32,877 bases of DNA from Candidatus Brocadia sp. (GTDB lineage: Bacteria; Planctomycetota; Brocadiia; Brocadiales; Brocadiaceae). Below, one piece after another: positions 8,799 through 17,695 of this stretch (positions are counted from its first letter, which is position 1; the number at the start of each line of letters is the position of its first letter). Location of the stretch: the NCBI GenBank assembly GCA_030837935.1, contig JAUQXU010000481.1, positions 1-32,877 of the forward strand. Direction: 5' to 3'. The notes below the pieces were generated by a model. It did not search any database. It was not told where the DNA came from and was given only the letters and a program-made list of their open reading frames with translations. Made by a program: the position numbers and the translations under genes.

Positions 8799-11087
8799 AT
8801 GTATATCTCGATTAAAAATCGAATTATTTTTTTGCTGATAGTATTTACGTTACTGCCATTTATCTTGTTAAGAATTGTTGCTTATCCGAGGATACAGGCC
8901 GATCTTCAAGAAGTACTCATAAGAAACCTCGATGGTATTGGACATAAACAGGCGGAATTGGTTACTAATTGGATGCATGAGAGGATGAAGAATGCCCGCG
9001 TGATTGCAAATAATCCTTTGATGATCAGGAGTATAAAAATCACAGAGAGTGATAAGGATTACCCTGATATTGTCCAATATTTGGAGGTGGCAAAAGAAGA
9101 GTATGCTTATAAAGGTGTCCTCGTATGTAATGACAGCGGTGTGGTGACAGTTGGTACCGCCGGGGAGGTTGTGGGGGCTGACGTTTCGCAAATGGATTAT
9201 TTCAGGCAGGCGATGCAAGGGAATACTTCTGCATCAAGTGTAATTCCGTCCGAGATCCCACTGACAAATGAATTGGGAGAGCAAGAACTGGGTTTGCCTA
9301 CAATGTTTGTTTCGGCGCCACTTAAGGATCGGGATGGAGTTGTGATAGGTGTTGTTGCCATTCGGGTAGATGTGAATGCACTGAACGACTTGATGCTGAG
9401 TCTGAATTTGGGAAAGACAGGCGAAACATATCTTGTAAATAAAGAAGGCTTTATGCTTACGGAGTCAAGATTTGCTGCACATCTTAAAGAAATGGGGCTG
9501 ATAAAGAGGAGGTGCGCATTGAGCTTGAAATTGGTTAATTCAGAAACTGGCGAATTGACCGATGGCGTCAAGCAGTGTGTTGCTGGAAATGATGGGTTTG
9601 ATGCGGACGGCTATAAAGATTACAGCGGTCTTTTAGTGTTGGGTGTATGGCGTTGGTTGCCTGAGTTTAATTGGGGTGTTATTGCAGAAATCGACAGAGA
9701 CGAAGGGTATGGAGCTGCTTATAATCTTAGTTATATTGTGAGTTCTGTGCTGCTGGTGATGGCTTTCCCTATTGTAATAGTTGCGTACTTTATTGGAAAA
9801 AAGACTTCAATCCCGATTATTAAGCTGACAGAAGTAACCAAAAAGATGGCCTCGGGGGATTTGACTCAAAGGGTGGATATAAAGAGAGAAGATGAGATTG
9901 GTGAGTTAGCAAACTCCTTTAATGCAATGGCTAAGTCTTTGGATGAGAAGACAAAAGAGGTAGTAGAGTCGGAGAAGCGCTACCGGGGAGTGTTTGACTC
10001 CATAAAAGAAGGGGTTTATCAGTCGGAGCCTGGTGTTGAGGGTGTGTTTACCTTTATTAACAAGGCGGGGGCTGAAATATTAGGGTACGGTACTCCGGAA
10101 GAGGTAATCGGAATAAAAGTGAAAAATATCTATGTAGAGCCAGAAGATAGAAGACGTCTCTGTGAGAAACTTGAAAAGGATGGGATATGGAGGGAATTTG
10201 TATCTCTCTGCAAGAGGAAGAATGGGGAAAGTTTTTATGCGGAACGCACAAGCAGTATGCTTCGGGATGAGAAGGGAAAGCCTGTCGCTATCTTTGGGGT
10301 ATTTAGAGATATTTCAGAGAGGAAGAAGGCCGAACAGGAAATTGCAGAATCGGAAAAGAGATATCGATTGTTATTCGATTCGTTAAAAGACGGCGTTTAT
10401 CAATCGGAGCCTGAGGTGGATGGTTCGTTTATATGGATTAATAGAGCCGGTGCGGAAATCCTCGGTTATAAATCCCCCGAAGAAGTAATTGGAATGAAGG
10501 TAAAGGATATGTATGTGAATCCGGATGACCGTATAAGAGTTGCTGAAAAGCTTTCCAAGGAAGGAGTTTGGAAGGGTTTTGTGTCTTTTTGTAAGAGGAA
10601 AAATGGTGAGCGTTTTTATATGGAGCGGTCATCCAATCTGGTATCTGATGAGAAAGGGAAGTCTGTCCGTATAGATGGAATATTCAGAGATATTACTGAA
10701 CGGAAGAAGTTTGAGGATGAATTACAGGAGTCAGAAAGACATCACCGTCAGTTATTGGATTCATTAAAAGAAGGGATATATCAGTGCGAGCCTACTGAAG
10801 ATGGTGTGTTTACCTGGATTAATCAGTCTGGTGCTGAAATCCTTGGTTATAATTCTCCGGAAGAAGTTATAGGAACACGGGTAAGAGACGTGTATGTGAA
10901 TCCTGAAGACCGAAAGGAACTCGTTGAGAAGTTGGAGAAAGAAGGGGTATGGCGGGATTTTACCTCATATTGTAAGAGGAAAAACGGGGAACGGTTTATT
11001 TCAGAACGAACATGTAATCTTGTGCGGGATGAAAACGGTAAGTCTGTGCGAATTGAAGGTGTATTTAGGGATATAACGGAAAGATAA
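8799..11087 (+). CDS. membrane Cache-HAMP sensor with three tandem PAS domains and no kinase/output domain
   Basis: N-terminal ~390 aa is clearly homologous to the 3191 kinase (e.g. LGKTGETYLVNKEGFMLTESRFA, DEGYGAAY, HAMP SGDLTQRV); three PAS repeats each ending FRDI(S/T)ER; stop immediately after the third. Confidence 0.92.
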   Translation: MYISIKNRIIFLLIVFTLLPFILLRIVAYPRIQADLQEVLIRNLDGIGHKQAELVTNWMHERMKNARVIANNPLMIRSIKITESDKDYPDIVQYLEVAKEEYAYKGVLVCNDSGVVTVGTAGEVVGADVSQMDYFRQAMQGNTSASSVIPSEIPLTNELGEQELGLPTMFVSAPLKDRDGVVIGVVAIRVDVNALNDLMLSLNLGKTGETYLVNKEGFMLTESRFAAHLKEMGLIKRRCALSLKLVNSETGELTDGVKQCVAGNDGFDADGYKDYSGLLVLGVWRWLPEFNWGVIAEIDRDEGYGAAYNLSYIVSSVLLVMAFPIVIVAYFIGKKTSIPIIKLTEVTKKMASGDLTQRVDIKREDEIGELANSFNAMAKSLDEKTKEVVESEKRYRGVFDSIKEGVYQSEPGVEGVFTFINKAGAEILGYGTPEEVIGIKVKNIYVEPEDRRRLCEKLEKDGIWREFVSLCKRKNGESFYAERTSSMLRDEKGKPVAIFGVFRDISERKKAEQEIAESEKRYRLLFDSLKDGVYQSEPEVDGSFIWINRAGAEILGYKSPEEVIGMKVKDMYVNPDDRIRVAEKLSKEGVWKGFVSFCKRKNGERFYMERSSNLVSDEKGKSVRIDGIFRDITERKKFEDELQESERHHRQLLDSLKEGIYQCEPTEDGVFTWINQSGAEILGYNSPEEVIGTRVRDVYVNPEDRKELVEKLEKEGVWRDFTSYCKRKNGERFISERTCNLVRDENGKSVRIEGVFRDITER
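9966..11087 (+). repeat. Three tandem PAS-encoding repeats, 381-bp (127-aa) period
   Basis: Unit starts GAGTCGGAGAAG at 9966, GAATCGGAAAAG at 10347, GAGTCAGAAAGA at 10728: spacing 381 and 381 bp. Confidence 0.9.
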
Positions 11088-11138
11088 AGGGAATATTTTA
11101 AAAAGAATTTAAATACACTGAACTTAGGAGTGGAAATT

Positions 11139-11672
11139 ATGGGAAATGAAGCTGCAAAGGGTCTATCGGTAAATGCAAAGACCCTTATTATGATATTGTT
11201 GTTTGTGAATGTTGGGTTTGCGTTCAAGATGATAAATAAATACTATGCTATGAAGGAGGCGGGGTATATCAGGGAACAGACGTTTCATAGCCAACTCGAG
11301 AAAAGGGTGATGAAGGCATTTGGTTCTATGGAAGAGTTGAACAAGATGGTCAGTGACATTACACGACAAAAGGAGGAGGCAGAAAAGATTGCGGATTCTT
11401 TCAAGATACAAGATGAACAATTAAAGATTGCGAACAAAAAACTTGAAGAAGCAAAGGTGAACCTGGAGGAGGAAAAGGCGCGATTACAAAAAGAGATATG
11501 GGAATTAGAAGACTCGCTGTCGCTTGCAAAGAAGACGTTGAGCAATAAAGATTTAACAATTCAAGAACTCATGAATAATTTAGAAATAGCTGAAAAAGAA
11601 AGGGAAGCATTCAAGAAACAGCTTGAAGAGCTTTCAAAATCACCAGGGGCGTGGAGTCTTCCCAAGCAGTAA
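11139..11672 (+). CDS. membrane-anchored coiled-coil protein
   Basis: Single N-terminal TM (TLIMILLFVNVGFAFKMI) followed by a long Glu/Lys/Leu-rich heptad-like region. AGGAG RBS precedes ATG 11139; track start is GTG 11130. Confidence 0.75.
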   Translation: MGNEAAKGLSVNAKTLIMILLFVNVGFAFKMINKYYAMKEAGYIREQTFHSQLEKRVMKAFGSMEELNKMVSDITRQKEEAEKIADSFKIQDEQLKIANKKLEEAKVNLEEEKARLQKEIWELEDSLSLAKKTLSNKDLTIQELMNNLEIAEKEREAFKKQLEELSKSPGAWSLPKQ

Positions 11673-11704
11673 ACTCTTGTGTTTATAATATGTGGGAAAG
11701 ATTT

Positions 11705-12130
11705 ATGCCAAGGATTTTAATTGTAGAAGAGCAGGAGAAGATACGAAAGTCATTGGTGCGTATCTTTAAGAAAGAGGGTTTTGGAACGTGTGACGGAATA
11801 GGATGGGAGAAGGTGGCGGAGTTATGCGGGAAAAATGTCTATGACCTTATCATTGTTGATTTAGATGTAAAGCCTTCAGATGGTTATGAAAGACTACAGA
11901 AGGTTAGTTTTTCCAGTTCCAATGCTGAAATTGTAGTAATCGCCCCTCCGAATACGTATGATACTGCTCGTATGAATAGTTATGGTGTGTACGATTGCAT
12001 ACTGAAACCATTCAGGCTGAGAGATATCGTTGGTATAGGAACGAAGGCGCTAGAGAAAAAAAAGTTGGTAGATAAGGTCCGCAATTTGGAGCAAATTATG
12101 GATATGAATAAAATGACTTTAAAAAATTAA
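11705..12130 (+). CDS. receiver-only response regulator, truncated paralog of the upstream NtrC-like regulator
   Basis: PRILIVEEQEKIRKSLVRIFKKEGF...DLIIVDLDVKPSDGYE...YDCILKPFRLRDIVGIGTKALEKKKLVDKVRNLE matches the receiver plus linker of the 6399 regulator (KALEKKSLKDRVRYLE), then stops before AAA+. Confidence 0.85.
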   Translation: MPRILIVEEQEKIRKSLVRIFKKEGFGTCDGIGWEKVAELCGKNVYDLIIVDLDVKPSDGYERLQKVSFSSSNAEIVVIAPPNTYDTARMNSYGVYDCILKPFRLRDIVGIGTKALEKKKLVDKVRNLEQIMDMNKMTLKN

Positions 12131-12280
12131 GGGAAGGAGGTGTTATTAAAATAAGTATAGAAAAGGATATGGGATGTTAGATGTTAGAAGTGTTTGTTTG
12201 GGAGTATGGGTGTAATAAAAAACAAAAGGGGTGTTGTTTTGAGATAATATTCACAACAACATTTTAGAGGAGAACAATTA

Positions 12281-13171
12281 ATGTTATATACTGCAAACGT
12301 AGATGCAATTGCGGCGGTGTCTTTAAAGAAAGCCACGGCAATGAAACATAGCCTAACAGGTTTCTTGACACTTTCTGTGATGGCTGGTTTTTATATTGGA
12401 TTTGGTGTCATCCTTGCTTTTATTGCGGCTGCTCCCGTTGCAGCGATAAATCCAGGTATAGGGAAGATAGTGGCTGGTGCAACGTTTGGTATTGCATTGT
12501 CGTTAGTAATTTTTGCCGGAGCCGAGTTGTTTACGGGGTATAATCTGCTTATATTTAAAGGAACACTGAGGGGCACAGTAACACTCGGAGATTCCATGTT
12601 GGGTTGGTTTTGGACATACTTAGGGAATCTGGGTGGTTCAATGTTGTTTGCGCTCATGATTATTGTAGCCGGTATCTTTGCTCCCGATCCCTGGAAGTCA
12701 TTTATACTCAAGGTGGCTACCTATAAATCTAACGGACCTTGGTGGGAGCTATTCTTCAGGGGTGTCTTTTGTAACTGGTTAGTCTGTCTTGCAATATGGT
12801 CTTGCTTTAGATGTACGAGTGATTCTGGCAAGTTGATTATGATATGGTGGTGTTTATTCGCTTTCATTACGACAGGCATGGAACACAGTGTGGCAAATAT
12901 GACTATTTTGACAATTGCAAACTTATTGCCACACGATCCAGCAGCGATTTCATGGAGTAAGATGTTTGGTTGGAATCTTGTTGCTGTTACCCTTGGTAAC
13001 ATTGTGGGTGGTACATTCTTTGTCACATTCCTCTATTGGTTTGCAAATGCCATGGATGAAAGGGGAGCTAGGGGTCTGGAGGCCATAAAAGGAGGTTCTG
13101 GAAGTGCAGGTCTTCCTCGGGCAGGCGGGTCTCCTGAAGAGATTAAAGATGTTAAGGTGAAGATGAAATAG
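12281..13171 (+). CDS. formate/nitrite transporter family (FocA/NirC-like) protein
   Basis: FAGAELFTGYN, FCNWLVCLAIW and TTGMEHSVANMT signatures of the FNT family; six hydrophobic segments. Confidence 0.93.
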   Translation: MLYTANVDAIAAVSLKKATAMKHSLTGFLTLSVMAGFYIGFGVILAFIAAAPVAAINPGIGKIVAGATFGIALSLVIFAGAELFTGYNLLIFKGTLRGTVTLGDSMLGWFWTYLGNLGGSMLFALMIIVAGIFAPDPWKSFILKVATYKSNGPWWELFFRGVFCNWLVCLAIWSCFRCTSDSGKLIMIWWCLFAFITTGMEHSVANMTILTIANLLPHDPAAISWSKMFGWNLVAVTLGNIVGGTFFVTFLYWFANAMDERGARGLEAIKGGSGSAGLPRAGGSPEEIKDVKVKMK

Positions 13172-13209
13172 AAGTTTGATAATAATAAATTTCAGGGGTA
13201 GTTAACTAT

Positions 13210-13242
13210 AAAGGGCCAGTTTTTATACTGGCCCTTTTTTAT
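13210..13242 (+). terminator. Rho-independent terminator after the FNT gene
   Basis: AAAGGGCCAGT - TTTTAT - ACTGGCCCTTTTTT; 11-bp perfect stem and T tract. Confidence 0.9.
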
Positions 13243-13303
13243 TGACGTGTAGTAAAAAAAATCGAAGATTCAAATATTTTTTTGATGGTGTGTGGTTTTA
13301 CCG

Positions 13304-14449
13304 CTAATCGTTGATGGATGCTTCTCCTATGGCATAAAGTTTTCCATCATTGGAGCCGATATAGATAGTCCCATCGGCATCAATAGCAGGTGACGATTCT
13401 ATTGCGCTACCAGTTTCAAAACTCCACTTCAAACTTCCGTCGGAATTGAGGGCATACAGTTTTTTGTCTCTGGAACCAACATAGATTGAACCGTCTGCCC
13501 CAATAGCAGGAGATGAATGAACAGAGGAGCCAGTTTCAAAACTCCACTTCAGTTTTCCGTTGGATGTAAAGGCATAGAGATTGTTATCCCCCGAGCCAAA
13601 GTATACGGTACCGTCGGTGCCAATAGCTGCCGATGAATCGATATCGTACATAGTGTCAAACGTCCATTCTGCATGTCCGTCTGCACGAAAGGCATAAAAC
13701 CTGGCATCCTCAGAACCTATGTATATGTTCCCATTGGGAGCAATCAGGGGAGATGCGTCCAGGAGGTATCTGGTGCCAAAACTCCATATGGCCTTACCTT
13801 CTGGTTTCATGGCAAATAAATAATAGTCCCCGGAACCAAAATAAACCATGCCGTCAGGTGCAATAGCTGGTGATGAAACCACGTGGTCGGCGGTTTTCTG
13901 CGTCCACTTTAATTTACCATCTCTGGTAATAGCGTGAAGTTTTTTATCCCAGGATCCAACATAGATTGTTCCATCGGATGCAATGGCTGGGGAGGAAATA
14001 ATACCACCGTCGGATTTATATTTCCAGAGTATACTGCCATCAGGATTCAATGCATAAAGATGGCTATCCCAGGATCCAAAGAGAATCGTGCCATCCTTTC
14101 TGATGGCAGGTGATGAGTCAACCTCTCTCTGCGTTTCAAATGCCCATTTTTGTTTGCCGTTTCTGTCAATAGCATAGAGTTTCTTATCTCCAGAGCCAAA
14201 GTAGATCGTGCCGTCTTCACCTATAGCAGGTGACGAAGCGATGGCGCCTTGCGTTTGAAAAGTCCACTTGAGAACGGGTTTTTGAATGCTCGTATACGGG
14301 CTTCTTCCCGTATGTTGCAGGTCGTGTCTGAACATAGGCCATGGGGTGTCGGCGAGTTGAGCATAAAGTTTCGTTGGCAGGGAGATACTAAGAGGTAAGA
14401 AAAGCGCGAAAGTCAGGAGAGTAAAAGACTTAAAGTACTGTTTTACCAT
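13304..14449 (-). CDS. exported PQQ-like beta-propeller repeat protein
   Basis: Signal peptide; seven full 40-aa repeats SSPAIxxDGTIYxGSxDxKLYAxxxDGxxxWxFxT plus an eighth partial at the C-terminus and a half blade at the N-terminus. Confidence 0.88.
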   Translation of the reverse strand: MVKQYFKSFTLLTFALFLPLSISLPTKLYAQLADTPWPMFRHDLQHTGRSPYTSIQKPVLKWTFQTQGAIASSPAIGEDGTIYFGSGDKKLYAIDRNGKQKWAFETQREVDSSPAIRKDGTILFGSWDSHLYALNPDGSILWKYKSDGGIISSPAIASDGTIYVGSWDKKLHAITRDGKLKWTQKTADHVVSSPAIAPDGMVYFGSGDYYLFAMKPEGKAIWSFGTRYLLDASPLIAPNGNIYIGSEDARFYAFRADGHAEWTFDTMYDIDSSAAIGTDGTVYFGSGDNNLYAFTSNGKLKWSFETGSSVHSSPAIGADGSIYVGSRDKKLYALNSDGSLKWSFETGSAIESSPAIDADGTIYIGSNDGKLYAIGEASIND

Positions 14450-14494
14450 GGAAAAATCCTCTGCTAAAATGTTTTGGCTTTTCTGATGGATACA

Positions 14495-15085
14495 TCAGAG
14501 TACCCCTTTCGTTGATGGGACATCTTTTATGCGTTCATCTGTCCGAACAGCATCATTCAAGGCCTTGGCCAGTCCCTTAAATATTGCTTCTGCTATATGA
14601 TGTGCGTTGGTGCCGTATAGGACGTTAACATGCAGGTTTATCCCTGCGTTTATACTGAAAGCCTCCAAAAATTCTTCTATAAGTTCTACATCGAAATTGC
14701 CAATCTTCTCTCTATGGAATGTAACATTAAACACCAAGGCGGGTCTACCGCCGATGTCTATGGCGATATTGGCAAGGGCTTCTTGCATAGGGACGCTTGA
14801 ATTTGAGAAGCGCCGTATTCCCTTTTTATTACCCAAGGCCTCTTTTATTCCCTGTCCAAAGCATATTCCCACATCTTCGACTGTGTGATGATCATCCACT
14901 ATGCGGTCTCCGATTGCCTTAATATCCAAGTCAAACAGGCCATGTTTGGCAAGTATATCGAGCATGTGATCTAAGAAGCCCACACCTGTATGGATATGCC
15001 TATTTCCTTCTCCATCAATATTAACGGTTAGCTCGATCTCTGTTTCTTTCGTCTTTCTCTTAATTGTGGCTATTCTTTTGGTCAT
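14495..15085 (-). CDS. hisB: imidazoleglycerol-phosphate dehydratase
   Basis: TGVGFLDHMLDILAKHGLFDL, DDHHTVEDVGICFGQ, GTNAHHIAEAIFKGLA. Start at ATG 15085 (MTKRIATIKRKTKET); track start 15136 is upstream. Confidence 0.95.
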   Translation of the reverse strand: MTKRIATIKRKTKETEIELTVNIDGEGNRHIHTGVGFLDHMLDILAKHGLFDLDIKAIGDRIVDDHHTVEDVGICFGQGIKEALGNKKGIRRFSNSSVPMQEALANIAIDIGGRPALVFNVTFHREKIGNFDVELIEEFLEAFSINAGINLHVNVLYGTNAHHIAEAIFKGLAKALNDAVRTDERIKDVPSTKGVL

Positions 15086-15119
15086 ATAGATTGATATACA
15101 GGGAATTGTCGTGCTGTTG

Positions 15120-16202
15120 TTAAAGACAGCAGGCATCCTTTTTTTTTGAATGTTTGGTCTCTACAAGCTCTTTAAGATTTTTAAGTAAAATATCGATTTC
15201 TTCTCTTGTTCCAATAGTGATACGCAGGCAGTTGTCTAGTCGTCTCAGATTAAAATATCGTACGAGTATCTTTCGTGATTTTAACATCTGATATAACGTG
15301 TGTGCAGAGACTCCTTTCATACATTGGGCCAGTATAAAGTTGGTTTGAGAGGGATAAACGAAAAATCCCATATCCCGCAAAGATCCCATAAGATAGCGCC
15401 TTGTTTCCTTTATCCTCTCAACGTTGGCCTTCATGCTTTTTTGATCATCAAGAGCGGCAACGACAGCGGCAATGCTGAGCCTGTCAACGTTGTACGAATC
15501 CTTTACCTTCATCATTCCCTGAATAAGAGACTCATGGGCAATGCAAAAACCCAATCTGATGCCAGCCAATGAATATGATTTTGAAAGTGTGCGCAGGATG
15601 AGGATGTTATTGTGTTGTTCTACCAGGGAGAGGCAGTTATCGTCAGCAAAGTCTGCATACGCTTCGTCGATGACAAGTACTCCATCCATCCCGGAAGCAA
15701 TCCTTGATATTTCCTGAGATGATATCATGGTACCTGAAGGTGAGTTCGGATTTGCAATAAATGTGACCTTTGCTCCTTGTACAATAAAATCTTGGGGGAG
15801 AGAATAGTCTTCTGTAAAGTCTATGGCGCATGCAACTCCATCTTGCAGTTCTGCCAGTGTTTTGTAAAGCATATAAGAGGGGTAAGGGAAAACGACTTTG
15901 TCCCCTTCTCCTGCAAAACTGCGTATGATTATGGATAGCAGGTCGTCGGAACCGTTGCCCGCCATAATGCGTTCCGGTTTTGTACCTAATACTTCCGCTA
16001 TTTTTATCCTGGCCGATGTTGCAATTGGGTCAGGATACAGACGAAGGTTTTCGTTCGCCGCATTTTTAATGGCATTCAATACCTTTGAAGAGGGAGGATA
16101 TGGATTTTCATTTGTGTTGAGTTTTATGTAGATACCGTCTTTTGGTTGTTCTCCAGGCGTATATCCTGACATTCTTTCAATATTGGTTCGGAAATAGCTC
16201 AA
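15120..16202 (-). CDS. hisC: histidinol-phosphate aminotransferase
   Basis: KLNTNENPYPPS, GNGSDDLLSIIIRSF, SKSYSLAGIRLGF (PLP lysine region); adjacent to hisB and hisD. Confidence 0.95.
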   Translation of the reverse strand: MSYFRTNIERMSGYTPGEQPKDGIYIKLNTNENPYPPSSKVLNAIKNAANENLRLYPDPIATSARIKIAEVLGTKPERIMAGNGSDDLLSIIIRSFAGEGDKVVFPYPSYMLYKTLAELQDGVACAIDFTEDYSLPQDFIVQGAKVTFIANPNSPSGTMISSQEISRIASGMDGVLVIDEAYADFADDNCLSLVEQHNNILILRTLSKSYSLAGIRLGFCIAHESLIQGMMKVKDSYNVDRLSIAAVVAALDDQKSMKANVERIKETRRYLMGSLRDMGFFVYPSQTNFILAQCMKGVSAHTLYQMLKSRKILVRYFNLRRLDNCLRITIGTREEIDILLKNLKELVETKHSKKKDACCL

Positions 16203-16302
16203 CGGGATGCTCCTTTAAAATATTGATGAAGCCATCGTGTAAAAAATCTTGTTTTTTTGTAAAATTTACGAATTACGATTTTAGATTGAAAAAATTGTAA
16301 TT

Positions 16303-17613
16303 CTAAAATCCAGACTTTGGATTTAGTCTGATTTTGGCAGACCATGTATGTGCATCCAAACCTTCTGCCCTTGAAATTTCAGCTAAGTCATTATATACAG
16401 TCTTAAGCGCCGATTTGGAATACGTTATTACACTACACCTCTTTAAGAAATCATTTACCGATAGTCCTGAGGAAAAACGGGCGGTTCCGCCTGTTGGAAG
16501 TACATGAGAGGGTCCTGCAATATAATCTCCTAATGCTACAGGGGTGTATGCTCCCAAAAAGATTGCTCCTGCATGTTTGATGCCAGAAAGTAAAGTCCTT
16601 GGATTGTGTGTCATGATCTGTAAATGTTCCGGCGCTAATGTGTTGGCGGCATCAATACACTCATCAATGTTTTTTGTCATTATAATAACACCAAATTTTT
16701 TGAGGCATTTTTTTGTGTCAGCGTGTCGTTTGAGTTTGGTCATTTGTTGATTTAGTTCCCATAGTACTTGTTCCACCAATAATTCAGAGAAAGTGACCAG
16801 TATTGAGATACCGGGTGTGTGTTCTGCCTGAGATAGCAAGTCAGATGCCACAAACGAAGGGTTCGCGTGGTCATCTGCTATAATTAACACTTCGCTGGGT
16901 CCTGCCAGCATATCGATCCCGGCATATCCAAAGATTTCTTTTTTTGCGAGTGCAACGAAGATATTTCCTGGTCCTACGATCTTATCTACCTTTGGAAGGG
17001 TCTCTGTGCCAAATGCAAGAGCAGCAATAGCCTGAGCGCCACCGATCCTGTATATTTCATTAACACCTGCTTCTTTTGCGGCAACCAGCCTTTCGGGTGG
17101 AATAGCTCCATCCTTAGCGGGAGGTGTGGTCATAATTATCTTGTTGACGCCTGCTACTCGCGCAGGTATGGTGTTCATCAATACCGTGGAGGGATACGAT
17201 GCTGCGCCGCCTGGAACGTACACTCCCACACTTTCTAAAGGGGAATACAAGGTTTCAAGTATAATGCCGTTCGCCTTTAGCGGGCTAACGTTGCGGATTC
17301 GTATATGTTCCTGATATGTCCATATGTTCGTGATAGCTCGTTGTATGGACTCTACAAAGGGGAGCGATATTTTTCTGTATGCTTCCTCAATTTCGTTATC
17401 TTTTACCAGAAAATCCTTAGGTGAAAGATAAACCTTATCATAGAGTTTGCTGTATTTTGCAAGTGCTTTATCCTTTTGTTTCTTAACATCACGGATGATT
17501 TTAAGTACCGTTGTTCTGTGGGCGGAAAAGCCGTCTAAAATATTTAATTGTTGTTTGAGTTTTGCAATTTCCTTGTCAATATTACATTCCCATGTTCTGA
17601 TTATCCGCATCAT
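16303..17613 (-). CDS. hisD: histidinol dehydrogenase
   Basis: GVYVPGGAASYPSTVLMNTIPA, IVGPGNIFVALAKKEIFG, DMLAGPSEVLIIAD, AEHTPG, GPSHVLPTGGTARFSSGLSV. Confidence 0.97.
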   Translation of the reverse strand: MMRIIRTWECNIDKEIAKLKQQLNILDGFSAHRTTVLKIIRDVKKQKDKALAKYSKLYDKVYLSPKDFLVKDNEIEEAYRKISLPFVESIQRAITNIWTYQEHIRIRNVSPLKANGIILETLYSPLESVGVYVPGGAASYPSTVLMNTIPARVAGVNKIIMTTPPAKDGAIPPERLVAAKEAGVNEIYRIGGAQAIAALAFGTETLPKVDKIVGPGNIFVALAKKEIFGYAGIDMLAGPSEVLIIADDHANPSFVASDLLSQAEHTPGISILVTFSELLVEQVLWELNQQMTKLKRHADTKKCLKKFGVIIMTKNIDECIDAANTLAPEHLQIMTHNPRTLLSGIKHAGAIFLGAYTPVALGDYIAGPSHVLPTGGTARFSSGLSVNDFLKRCSVITYSKSALKTVYNDLAEISRAEGLDAHTWSAKIRLNPKSGF

Positions 17614-17628
17614 TGCATTCTCAAAAAT

Positions 17629-17650
17629 TAACGAGGCCTAAGCCTCGTTA
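17629..17650 (-). promoter_or_regulatory. leader hairpin just upstream of hisD (attenuator/operator candidate)
   Basis: On the minus strand TAACGAGGC-TTAG-GCCTCGTTA followed by ATTTTTG; lies 16 nt from the hisD start. Confidence 0.6.
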
Positions 17651-17695
17651 TATGCAAAATATTACCTGTTAACTTAAGACGTATATGAATAGAGA

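Noticed and set aside
12131-12280. Possible sigma54 (-24/-12) promoter before the FNT gene, expected from the sigma54-type regulator
   Set aside because: I scanned by eye for GG-N10-GC in a TGGCAC-N5-TTGCA context here and before 8799 and did not find a convincing match; only a weak GTTGTT/AACAAC inverted repeat is present.
13330-14250. Regular ~120-bp repeats resembling a repeat array
   Set aside because: They encode propeller blades in frame; units diverge and lack short identical repeats with unique spacers, so not CRISPR.
16277-16310. GATTTTAGA/TCTAAAATC inverted repeat overlapping the hisD stop
   Set aside because: AT-rich 9-bp arms with 16-nt spacer and no T tract; too weak to call a terminator.
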